Below are positions 1-6,077 of a stretch of DNA of 11,561 nt, piece after piece; the first letter of the stretch is position 1, and each line of letters begins with the position of its first letter. The stretch lies in the NCBI RefSeq assembly GCF_002413825.1, contig NZ_DHXT01000172.1, positions 1 to 11,561 on the forward strand, given 5' to 3'. A program made the translations under genes and the position numbers. The notes under the pieces were generated by a model that made no database searches, was not told the origin of the DNA, and saw only the letters and a program-made list of their open reading frames with translations. The stretch comes from Rhodoferax sp. UBA5149. GTDB lineage: Bacteria > Pseudomonadota > Gammaproteobacteria > Burkholderiales > Burkholderiaceae_C.

Positions 1-2
1 TG

Positions 3-899
3 ATTTACAACTTCGGCACCGAGGCGCAGAAGGCGCAGCACCTGCCGGGTATTCGCGAATCGACTGTTTGGTGGTGCCAAGGCTACTCGGAACCGGCGTC
101 CGGCTCCGACCTGGCCTCACTGGCCACGCGGGCGGAAGACCGCGGCGACCACTATCTGGTCAATGGCCAGAAGATCTGGACCTCGTACGCGCACTATGCC
201 GACTGGATGTTTTGCCTGGTGCGCACCAGCCGGGAGGCGCGACCGCAGACCGGTATCTCGTTTTTGCTGATCGACATGAAGACGCCGGGCATCGAGGTCC
301 AGCCGATCCCCATGTTGGAAGGCACGCATTCGTTCAACGCGGTGTTCCTTACCGACGTGCGCGTGCCCAAGGCCAACCTCGTCGGCGAGGAAGGACAGGG
401 CTGGCGTTATGCGAAGTTCCTGCTTGAACACGAGCGGGTCGAGAATTCCAATATTGGCTTCTCGACCTTTGCGATGCGTCGACTCAAGCGCGTGGCATCG
501 CAGGTCCAAAGCGGTGGTCGACCGTTGATCGAGGAACCGCTATTCCGTGCCAAGGTGTCTGCCGTGGAGGCGCAGCTAAAGGCGCTGGAGGTGAACACGC
601 TGCGAGCCCTCTCAGCCATGGGGAGCGGCAGCTCGCCAGGCGCGGGTTTGGCGTCGGCTCTGAAGATCCGCGGTACCGAGATCGGGCAGCGCATCAGTGA
701 GCTCATCTTCGAGGCGGCGGGACCCGGCGGGCAGGTGCTGGACCCGGCACTGATGTCCGGTCAGGGTGACATGAACAGCATCACACCGTCTGTCGTGGGC
801 GCGGCGCCGAATTACTTCTGGCGACGCTCCATGTCGATCTATGGCGGAAGCAACGAGATTCAGCGCAATATCATCGCCAAGCAGGTGCTGGGGTTATGA
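3..899 (+). CDS. acyl-CoA dehydrogenase, C-terminal ~298 residues (5' end outside window)
   Basis: This is an FAD-dependent acyl-CoA dehydrogenase, which introduces the alpha-beta double bond into an acyl-CoA in beta-oxidation-type pathways. The reading frame is open from base 3, so the start lies upstream and the N-terminal helical domain is missing from view. Visible family marks are the substrate/flavin loop CQGYSEPASGSDLASL near the left edge, then NGQKIWTSYAHYADWMFCLVRT of the middle beta domain, and the C-terminal signature IYGGSNEIQRNIIAKQVLGL ending in TGA. The position that carries the catalytic Glu in the classical YEGT motif of medium-chain dehydrogenases is Gly here (YGGS), as in many bacterial paralogues, so the base must lie elsewhere and the substrate cannot be read off. 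It converges with the minus-strand thiolase remnant about 50 bases downstream. Family assignment is very secure; chain-length specificity is unknown. Confidence 0.95.
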   Translation: MYNFGTEAQKAQHLPGIRESTVWWCQGYSEPASGSDLASLATRAEDRGDHYLVNGQKIWTSYAHYADWMFCLVRTSREARPQTGISFLLIDMKTPGIEVQPIPMLEGTHSFNAVFLTDVRVPKANLVGEEGQGWRYAKFLLEHERVENSNIGFSTFAMRRLKRVASQVQSGGRPLIEEPLFRAKVSAVEAQLKALEVNTLRALSAMGSGSSPGAGLASALKIRGTEIGQRISELIFEAAGPGGQVLDPALMSGQGDMNSITPSVVGAAPNYFWRRSMSIYGGSNEIQRNIIAKQVLGL

Positions 900-950
900 A
901 GGTGTCACATTTTCCGTAAGGTTTTCGTGACTGAGCGCCGTTGTAGGAAT

Positions 951-1071
951 GGTGCGCGAGAAAGGCCCGCACCACCTGCGCCGCGAGGTCGTCCGACGGC
1001 AGGTTGGCCAGCTTGCCCTTGCGGGCAAAGTGAAAAGGGGCGCGGACGAAGTCAACCGTAAATGCGTTCAT
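951..1071 (-). pseudogene. thiolase (acetyl-CoA acyltransferase) N-terminal remnant
   Basis: An ATG at 1071, nine bases after the stop of the alpha/beta hydrolase, opens a frame reading MNAFTVDFVRAPFHFARKG and later SDDLAAQVVRAFLAH. This is the typical start of a bacterial thiolase: the VD-VR-PF block of strand 1 followed by the DLAA-V-A helix. After about residue 40 (near base 951) the sequence no longer resembles a thiolase, and the frame runs on without meaning to a stop at 871, inside the end of the dehydrogenase. A complete thiolase has about 390-400 residues, including two catalytic cysteines and a histidine, and all of those are absent. The likely history is that hydrolase and thiolase formed an operon and a deletion removed some 90% of the thiolase. 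The assignment rests on a short stretch, hence moderate confidence. Confidence 0.6.
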
Positions 1072-1080
1072 AGGTGTCTT

Positions 1081-1875
1081 TCAGTTTCGCGTGACGAAGT
1101 CCAGCACGGTGGACAGGGCCTCCGGTGCTTGAAGGATTCGGCGGTGGCCCAGACCTTCGAGTTCTAGCAGTCGGGCGCCGGGCCAGGCGGCTGCAATCTC
1201 GCGGGCATCGGACAGTGGAACCACACGGTCGTCGGCCGAGTGCAGCAGCAAGGCTGATTGCACCAGTGTTTTGGCTGTGATGGGCGTGGACACTGACGTC
1301 ACGTCCAGTCCGTTCTGACGCAATTCCTCGACCATCTCGCGTGCCTGCTGTGCGTCAAGTCCGGCCTGGGCTGCGAAACTGGCGGCGTAGTCTGCATAGC
1401 GTGCGGGAGGGGCCAGCAACACCGCGCGTGCGACGCGCAGGCCCCGGCCCATCGCCTGCACGGCCACGGCCGTTCCCACCGAATGAGCAATCACAGCATG
1501 GAGCTCGCCCGTGTGCTTCTGAAGGTCCAGCAGGGCCTGCGCACCCTGCGGAATGGAGGCCTTGTGGCCCTCAGATTCGCCATGGGCTGGCAGGTCCAGC
1601 ACGATTACCTCATAGCCCGCATCGATGAGCGGCGCGGCGAAAGCGGTCATATCGCTTGAATGGCCGCTCCAACCATGGACCAGCAGCACCTTGGGGCCGC
1701 TACCGGCGCGCGTCGCGGCAATCTTGCCAACCGGTCCGTCAAACTCAAAGCGGCGGCCGCCTGTTAAAAAGTCCAGCGTGCGGCCGACGGGTGGTCGCGC
1801 CGGTGTGAGGAACGCTTGGGCGACTTGATGCGGTGTCAGGCGGAGGGTGGTATCGGTTGTCATGGGATCATTCAT
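1081..1875 (-). CDS. alpha/beta hydrolase, 264 aa
   Basis: This is a serine hydrolase of the alpha/beta fold, probably a cytoplasmic esterase, thioesterase or lipase-like enzyme. The strand-loop VLLVHGW (residues 63-69) supplies the oxyanion HGW. The nucleophile elbow is AHSVG with Ser132, the acid is Asp216 (Asp215 beside it) in SADDRVVP, and the base is His244 in GLGH. The full triad and a normal length suggest an active enzyme. ATG at 1875 is the longest start; a second ATG lies four codons in, and neither has a clear ribosome binding site. The gene sits between a truncated TetR gene upstream and a truncated thiolase directly downstream on the same strand, suggesting it belonged to an acyl-CoA or ester catabolic operon whose other members decayed. 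The AT-rich octamer TAATATTA just upstream also occurs within the palindrome before the TetR gene. The substrate is unknown. Confidence 0.9.
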   Translation of the reverse strand: MNDPMTTDTTLRLTPHQVAQAFLTPARPPVGRTLDFLTGGRRFEFDGPVGKIAATRAGSGPKVLLVHGWSGHSSDMTAFAAPLIDAGYEVIVLDLPAHGESEGHKASIPQGAQALLDLQKHTGELHAVIAHSVGTAVAVQAMGRGLRVARAVLLAPPARYADYAASFAAQAGLDAQQAREMVEELRQNGLDVTSVSTPITAKTLVQSALLLHSADDRVVPLSDAREIAAAWPGARLLELEGLGHRRILQAPEALSTVLDFVTRN

Positions 1876-1885
1876 ATGATGATTG

Positions 1886-1893
1886 TAATATTA
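1886..1893. promoter_or_regulatory. TAATATTA palindrome upstream of the hydrolase
   Basis: The 8-bp palindrome TAATATTA lies 10 bases upstream of the hydrolase ATG, in a short AT-rich patch within GC-rich surroundings. The same octamer occurs inside the 17-bp palindrome in front of the TetR gene. It could be a half-preserved operator for that repressor or part of the promoter. An 8-mer of A and T can easily recur by chance, so confidence is low. Confidence 0.3.
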
Positions 1894-1951
1894 AAGAGCG
1901 TGAAGAGATCGAGTGGGGGTGGGACTCGGATGATCAGGAGGGGGCTTGGAG

Positions 1952-2179
1952 CTACGCGTGCAGGGCTTGCACGCCGTCGGCACCGGCCCGATCCGCGGCC
2001 TGGGCCGGCATGGACGTCTTGGAGTCGAAGTGGGCGTAAAAGCCGCCGTGAGTCAGGCCCGATTCCTTCATCACCTCGGCCACGTCAACGCCGCTGTAAC
2101 CACGCTGGCGGATAGCAAGCGCCGCGGTGCGCACAATGCGTTCGTGGGTTTCTTCCTTGCGGTTCAAAAGTATGGCCAT
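1952..2179 (-). pseudogene. TetR-family regulator, truncated after the DNA-binding domain (75 aa)
   Basis: The frame starts at ATG 2179 and encodes a classic TetR N-terminus: HERIVRTAALAIRQRGYSG (helix 1), VDVAEVMKESGLTHGGFYAHF (helix-turn-helix, about residues 32-51), then SK and ADRAGADG at the start of helix 4. It stops with TAG at residue 76. Full-length members have about 185-200 residues, so the ligand-binding and dimerisation domain is missing; the 77 bases between its stop and the hydrolase start hold no trace of it. The DNA-binding part is intact, so it may be a dead remnant or, less likely, a free-standing DNA-binding peptide. It is divergent from the LysR gene and upstream of the alpha/beta hydrolase on the same strand. 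Family assignment is secure; functional status is inference. Confidence 0.8.
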
Positions 2180-2191
2180 GGATTTAACTAT

Positions 2192-2208
2192 TTTTAATAT
2201 TATTAAAA
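2192..2208. promoter_or_regulatory. AT-only 17-bp perfect palindrome, candidate TetR operator
   Basis: TTTTAATA and TATTAAAA flank a single central T and are exact reverse complements. The site lies 13 bases upstream of the TetR-remnant ATG and within the spacer shared with the divergent LysR gene. A second, wider pair of arms, ATTTAAC (2182-2188) and GTTAAAT (2218-2224), surrounds it with a centre displaced by three bases. Autoregulated TetR repressors normally bind palindromes of this size at this position. Binding is inferred. Confidence 0.5.
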
Positions 2209-2306
2209 TAATATAACGTTAAATTTGTGCTGACGCGAGGCCTGTGAGCGTTACAAATCTCCTGCGCTTGTGGTTCAATCAATCTTTTGTTCTCACCACA
2301 TGCACC

Positions 2307-3236
2307 ATGGGAATGTCATTACCACTTGTTCATCTTTCCTCTCTTGATCAAATTCGAGGCTTTGTAGCCGTTGGGAGACGTATGAGCATCACGCTGGCGT
2401 CGCAGGATTTATGCCTCACTCAATCAGCTGTCAGCAGAAAAATACATGCGCTTGAAGAACAGTTAGGTGTCAAATTACTTATTCGAGGCTATCGCTCCAT
2501 AGCGTTTACCGCTGAAGGTGAGAGGCTGTTCCGCAGCGCAGATGGCGTAGTGCAACAGCTGCAGGACGTGATGGGCGAAATCCGTACGGGCGGAGTGCTG
2601 CGGCCAGTGACACTGAGTGCGAGTATCGGGGTCACAGGCTTGTGGCTGCTGCCACGGCTCAACCGGTTTCAGAAACTCCATCCCGGTGTGGATGTTCGTG
2701 TTTCCGCCAACAACCGCATTACAGATTTGCGCAACGACGGTATTGACTTGGCGATCCGTTACACCACAGCCTCATTGGCCCCAGCGGGCTCCGTCCGTCT
2801 CTTCAGTGAATCCATCGCCCCCGTCGTGCATCCCTCGCTGGGCCTCAAGTTGCTGCGATCACTAAAGATCCCATTGAAATGGTCACTGCTGGAGTTCGAC
2901 GATCTCCAGCATCCCTGGCTGCAATGGCGCGACTGGCTCAGTGCAGCGGAGTGGTCGGACGCCAAACCGCAAGGGATCTTGCACTTCAATCAATATGACC
3001 AGGTGATTCAGGCCGCCCTAGCCGGTCAAGGCATTGCGTTGGGACGACTTGAACTGATTCAGCCACTTCTCGACGAAGGGCGACTCATGGTGGTCGCACC
3101 CCCGAGGATCAGGGCGGAATCAGCGCACGCCTACTGGCTCATTCAGGCAGAGGAACATCCACGTCAGGATGTTTGTAGCGTTGCGGCTTGGATCGAAGCC
3201 GAAGCGCGTGACACCGGAGTTTCAATCCCATCCTGA
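2307..3236 (+). CDS. LysR-family transcriptional regulator (GcvA-like), 309 aa
   Basis: This is a LysR-type DNA-binding regulator that would act as a tetramer and respond to a small ligand. The winged helix-turn-helix lies at about residues 13-72, with SSLDQIRGFVAVG, the recognition segment LTQSAVSRKIHALEEQLGVKL and FTAEGERLF. The C-terminal ligand-binding domain follows from VTLSASIGVTGLWLLPRLNRF, with the GcvA-group features DGIDLAIRY and the GQGIALGR helix near the end. ATG 2307 gives the usual LysR length. A GTG at 2244 would add 21 residues with no LysR character, and no start has a convincing ribosome binding site. It diverges from the truncated TetR gene and converges with the cupin gene, so its target is not evident; its own divergent neighbour is the conventional guess. 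The family is certain, the start only probable. Confidence 0.92.
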   Translation: MGMSLPLVHLSSLDQIRGFVAVGRRMSITLASQDLCLTQSAVSRKIHALEEQLGVKLLIRGYRSIAFTAEGERLFRSADGVVQQLQDVMGEIRTGGVLRPVTLSASIGVTGLWLLPRLNRFQKLHPGVDVRVSANNRITDLRNDGIDLAIRYTTASLAPAGSVRLFSESIAPVVHPSLGLKLLRSLKIPLKWSLLEFDDLQHPWLQWRDWLSAAEWSDAKPQGILHFNQYDQVIQAALAGQGIALGRLELIQPLLDEGRLMVVAPPRIRAESAHAYWLIQAEEHPRQDVCSVAAWIEAEARDTGVSIPS

Positions 3237-3327
3237 ACCTCTCGCTTCCAAGATGACGGCCTATGAGCGGGAAGTTTGACAAATGAACTCGGCATAGGCT
3301 AACGCGTCGTCCAATTTATACTGCCCT
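3237..3327. other. short convergent spacer with a 7-bp inverted repeat
   Basis: These 91 bases separate the ends of the LysR gene (+) and the cupin gene (-). GCCTATG (3259-3265) and CATAGGC (3293-3299) are exact inverted copies 27 bases apart, but the loop is long and no T tract follows, so this is a poor terminator. No coding frame with family character is visible. Confidence 0.4.
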
Positions 3328-3810
3328 TCAATAGGGTGTTCCATTCTTATGTAAGAACTGCCATTTCCCGTCGTTACCCAATGCGGCTTGTAAGTCGTCA
3401 TCGGGGTAAGTCCCGGAATCTCCAGCGGTACGGTCACCCACCTCGAGATAAAGGACGTCTTCGTTCGCTCGGTTGACGAGGTGATGGCCGTTTCCAGTGC
3501 CAGCCTTGAAACCAGCGCACATTCCCGGAGAAAGTGGCGTCTCGCCTTGGTCCGTGATGAGTACCGGGTGCCCCGCCAGGATGTACACAAATTCATCTTG
3601 CTTTGAGTGTGCGTGGCGGAGTGCAGAGCCTGCCCCAGGAACGAGGCGCGTAAGATTCACACCGAAGTTCGACAAACCGAACATGTCACCAAGCGGCCGC
3701 TTTTCTCGGCCAGTCATGCGCGATGCGAACGGCTCTGGATAGTTTGAGGGTTTCGTTCGAGCTACCGCATCCAAGGCAACGATTGCTGTTGGGAACTCTG
3801 CATTCGGCAT
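3328..3810 (-). CDS. cupin-domain protein, 160 aa
   Basis: This is a small single-domain cupin beta-barrel, probably metal-binding and cytoplasmic. Cupin motif 1 is clear: Gly61, then His66-x-His68, four residues, Glu73 and Gly80 (GSALRHAHSKQDEFVYILAG). Motif 2 follows with Gly96, His109 and Asn113 (GNGHHLVN). The three metal ligands of motif 1 and the histidine of motif 2 are present, so an active metal site is expected. The tail VGDRTAGDSGTYPDDDL and HKNGTPY belongs to a widespread proteobacterial cupin group without an assigned reaction. ATG 3810 has a good ribosome binding site, GGAG five bases upstream. It lies 110 bases downstream of the nitronate monooxygenase-like gene on the same strand and is probably co-transcribed. 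Whether it acts as an enzyme, a binding protein or a sensor cannot be read from the sequence. Confidence 0.88.
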   Translation of the reverse strand: MPNAEFPTAIVALDAVARTKPSNYPEPFASRMTGREKRPLGDMFGLSNFGVNLTRLVPGAGSALRHAHSKQDEFVYILAGHPVLITDQGETPLSPGMCAGFKAGTGNGHHLVNRANEDVLYLEVGDRTAGDSGTYPDDDLQAALGNDGKWQFLHKNGTPY

Positions 3811-3920
3811 AGGAACTCCAGGTTTTTGATAGGCGCTAAATTAGTGAAAACCGCCATGTCGCGCGGGCCATAGCTGGTAACTAAGGTCCAGATTGGGTGG
3901 GCAACCGGCCTGCAATAGCG

Positions 3921-4997
3921 TCACCGCTGCAGCATATTGGACATAGTTGATTTTATTTCTGCGGCCAACGTTTGCACAAGCTCGGAGGCCGTCATCTGTC
4001 GAGACATTCCAACCCCTTGTCCTGCCCAAAGGGAGATGAACTCAGACCGATCAAGTTTTCCAGCGGCTTGTCTTATTGGCCCGGTCAGTGCGTTCTGTAT
4101 AGGGTAGGGCGGTACTTCGTTCTCGTATGGACGCATTTGCTCCATAAACTCGTTCACAATTCCGCGGGCGCATCTCCCTGTAAAGGTTCTTGTGAGCCGC
4201 GTACTGTCATCCTTCGCGAGTAGCAGTGATTTTTTCCATGCCAGCGGTATCGGGCACTCTGGACAAGATAGAAAAGCTGTGCCGAGCTGCGCAGCCTGCG
4301 CGCCCAAAACCAGCGATGAAACAATACCGCGGCCGTCCATCATGCCGCCAGCAGCAATAACAGGTATAGAAACCGCTGCCGTCATTTGAGGGATCAACGC
4401 CATGAGGCCGATGCAAGACTGTTCAAAGTCTCCGATAAATGTGCCTCGGTGACCGCCCGCTTCTGAACCCTGTGCGCAAATAAAATCGGCGCCGACTTCT
4501 TCCCATGCAACAGCTTCAGCAACCGTCGTAGCCGTGCCGATTACTCGACAACCCGCACGTTTGAATTGTGAAACCACGTCCTTACCCAGGATTCCAAATG
4601 TGAAGCTAACGACCGGGGGAGCCGCCTTTAAGAGCGCTTCAAGCTGAAGCTGAAAGTTCTCACAAAACTTCTCCGGCATCGAAGCTGGACCTAAATTGAG
4701 GGAAGTACGAAACGGGGCAAGAAGCGATTGCGTTCGGATAATTTCAGAATGGTCTGGATTTGGCGTATCCAGAATAAACAGATTGACGTTGAACGGCTTG
4801 CTAGTCAGCGACCTGATTTTCTGCACGCCTTCCAGGATAGCTGACGGAGGAAGCAGCGCTGCCGCAAAAGAACCGAGTCCGCCGGCATTGCTCACTGCTG
4901 CAGCCAGTTCCGGCGTAGAGGCGCCATTCATCGGCCCCTGCACAATGGGATACTCAATGCAGAGCATGTCCGTGAAGTCTGCAGACAATGTCATCAT
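3921..4997 (-). CDS. nitronate monooxygenase / 2-nitropropane dioxygenase family flavoenzyme, 358 aa
   Basis: This is an FMN-dependent TIM-barrel enzyme of the nitronate monooxygenase family, which oxidises alkyl nitronates; the family also includes enoyl reductase relatives, so the substrate is not fixed. Marks in order are PIVQGPMNGASTPELAAAVSNAGGLGS at the first strand and flavin site, KPFNVNLFI, GTATTVAEAVAWEEVGADFICAQGSEAGGHRGTF with the conserved active-site His183, PVIAAGGMMDGRG, and QLGTAFL for the phosphate-binding loop. Length is normal for the class. ATG 4997 is preferred; an in-frame TTG would add four residues, and another ATG follows immediately. No strong ribosome binding site is visible, but a small upstream frame ends in a four-base ATGA overlap with this start. 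It heads a probable two-gene unit with the cupin and diverges from a TetR gene, the usual layout for a repressor-controlled detoxification or catabolic enzyme. Confidence 0.9.
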   Translation of the reverse strand: MMTLSADFTDMLCIEYPIVQGPMNGASTPELAAAVSNAGGLGSFAAALLPPSAILEGVQKIRSLTSKPFNVNLFILDTPNPDHSEIIRTQSLLAPFRTSLNLGPASMPEKFCENFQLQLEALLKAAPPVVSFTFGILGKDVVSQFKRAGCRVIGTATTVAEAVAWEEVGADFICAQGSEAGGHRGTFIGDFEQSCIGLMALIPQMTAAVSIPVIAAGGMMDGRGIVSSLVLGAQAAQLGTAFLSCPECPIPLAWKKSLLLAKDDSTRLTRTFTGRCARGIVNEFMEQMRPYENEVPPYPIQNALTGPIRQAAGKLDRSEFISLWAGQGVGMSRQMTASELVQTLAAEIKSTMSNMLQR

Positions 4998-5170
4998 TTT
5001 TGGTGCCAAACGAGACTGTGGAAAATTCGATTTTTTCTGACCTCAAGCGTTGAGTCAGGACTGCGGGAAATACGAATTGGACGTATGAACTTGCCCCTGT
5101 TGGACGTACCGCTTAGCCACTTCATTATGCGGCCTTCAATAGCTCTGCTTCCGACGTTAATACGTGGCAT
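4994..5170 (-). CDS. possible small upstream ORF, 58 aa, overlapping the flavoenzyme start
   Basis: An ATG at 5170 opens a 58-codon frame beginning MPRINVGSRAIEGRIMKWL and ending LVWHQK. Its TGA shares four bases (ATGA) with the ATG of the nitronate monooxygenase-like gene, the geometry of translational coupling. The product is basic, with no membrane segment or motif I recognise. No Shine-Dalgarno stands before its ATG. It could be a leader peptide that couples translation into the flavoenzyme, a remnant of something else, or chance. It is the only coding candidate in the spacer between the flavoenzyme and the TetR gene. Confidence 0.25.
   Translation of the reverse strand: MPRINVGSRAIEGRIMKWLSGTSNRGKFIRPIRISRSPDSTLEVRKNRIFHSLVWHQK
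5077..5108. repeat. 9-bp direct repeat TTGGACGTA, two copies 23 bases apart
   Basis: TTGGACGTA occurs at 5077-5085 and again at 5100-5108, a 23-base period or about two helical turns. This suits a protein binding twice on the same face upstream of the flavoenzyme start, but two copies of a 9-mer in a short spacer may also be accidental. Confidence 0.35.
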
Positions 5171-5353
5171 GCCAGGGTCCTATTAAAGCAATGCATTCAC
5201 AGGAAATAGATCGGTATCCTCTGAATTAAGTAGAACACTGATCTGTTTCCTTTGTAAACAAAAATATATCGAATTAGAAAAAAATTTCTAAAGTTTCATT
5301 TTTTAAACAATGCTAAGATAAAAAACAGAACTGTTTACTAAAAAGGCAATATA
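5171..5353. promoter_or_regulatory. AT-rich divergent control region between the flavoenzyme gene and TetR
   Basis: This 183-base spacer is very rich in A and T and carries four inverted repeats. They are AACA/TGTT around 6 bases (5234-5247), TTTGT-AA-ACAAA (5251-5262), TTAGAAA/TTTCTAA around AAAA (5274-5291), and AAACAG-AA-CTGTTT (5323-5336) just upstream of the TetR start. TAAGAT at 5314-5319 is a possible -10 box for the TetR gene. The layout fits a TetR repressor binding here to shut off itself and the divergent flavoenzyme-cupin unit. The palindromes are visible; their role is inferred. Confidence 0.5.
5323..5336. promoter_or_regulatory. AAACAG-AA-CTGTTT palindrome, best candidate operator for the adjacent TetR
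   Basis: Exact 6-bp arms around AA lie 17 bases before the GTG start of the TetR gene and just after a possible -10 box. A related but looser element with the halves AACA and TGTT lies at 5234-5247 on the flavoenzyme side. Confidence 0.45.
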
Positions 5354-5998
5354 GTGGGATCCACTTCTCGGCGCGAGCACCTTATCAACACCGCGATCGA
5401 GCTTTTTTCAGAACACGGCTTCCATGCGACCGGCATCGACACGCTACTGGAGAAAGCAGGCATGTCGAAGCGTACGCTGTATACCTACTTTCGGTCCAAA
5501 GAAGAACTGATCTTGGCCGTACTGCGCCACCAGGACGGTCTTCTACGTAATCAATTCATGGCTAGCGTGGGCAAGGCTGCGGGCCAACCCGAAACACGCC
5601 TGCTGGCGGTCTACGATGTGGCTGAAGCATGGTTCAAGCAAAAAAATTTCTTTGGCTGCATGTTCATCAACGCAGTCGGAGAGTACGCGGATGCGGACTC
5701 TCCGATTCGTCAAGTCAGTATCGAATACAAGAAGTTGATGCGTGCTTACTTGCTCAGTCTCTGCAGCCAGCTTGATGTTGCTTCGCCTGAAGAGTTGGCG
5801 GATGCCCTGGCATTGCTGCTGGAGGGGGCGATTGTCACGGCGCAGGTATCCAGAAATGTACAGGCCGCACAAACCGCAAAAAAAGTGGCGAAAATTCTGA
5901 TTGATGATGCGTGCAGAAAGACCACGGGACAACTACATGACAATCACTCGGATATTCAGACCTGCCCTGTTGAGTCAAATGAAAACCTTAGAAACTGA
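5354..5998 (+). CDS. TetR/AcrR-family transcriptional regulator, 214 aa
   Basis: This is a full-length TetR-type repressor. The N-terminal DNA-binding domain (about residues 5-55) reads REHLINTAIELFSEHGFHATG, then IDTLLEKAGMSKRTLYTYFRSKEELI with the recognition helix SKRTLYTYF. The C-terminal ligand domain contains FGCMFINAVGEYAD, a segment common in the group related to regulators of reactive-compound resistance, and ends with a polar tail. The start is GTG 5354, supported by AAAAGG seven bases upstream. It diverges from the nitronate monooxygenase-like gene across a palindrome-rich spacer, so that gene and the cupin are the most likely targets along with itself. It is followed on the same strand, after 79 bases, by an AraC-type regulator. 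The family is certain; ligand and targets are inference. Confidence 0.93.
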   Translation: MGSTSRREHLINTAIELFSEHGFHATGIDTLLEKAGMSKRTLYTYFRSKEELILAVLRHQDGLLRNQFMASVGKAAGQPETRLLAVYDVAEAWFKQKNFFGCMFINAVGEYADADSPIRQVSIEYKKLMRAYLLSLCSQLDVASPEELADALALLLEGAIVTAQVSRNVQAAQTAKKVAKILIDDACRKTTGQLHDNHSDIQTCPVESNENLRN

Positions 5999-6077
5999 CT
6001 GAAGGACGCTGCGTGCGAAGGAATTCCGGCCTGTGTATCCACAGGGAAGATGAAGGGACGACGACAGCTCAGGGGCA

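Noticed and set aside
68..427. 119-residue plus-strand open frame
   Set aside because: It is an out-of-frame shadow of the acyl-CoA dehydrogenase, whose own frame is continuous from base 3.
900..950. Possible transposon end near GTGTCACATTTTCCG
   Set aside because: A short GTCAC/GTGAC inverted pair is present, but no known terminal repeat, target duplication or transposase is seen, so a mobile element cannot be supported.
2244..2306. GTG start extending the LysR protein by 21 residues
   Set aside because: The extra residues (with two Trp/Phe-rich patches) precede the normal LysR N-terminus and the GTG has only a poorly spaced GAGG; ATG 2307 gives normal length. Not fully excluded.
3261..3596. 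111-residue minus-strand open frame at the cupin 3' end
   Set aside because: It overlaps the cupin in another frame and lacks motifs; the cupin frame carries complete motif 1 and motif 2.
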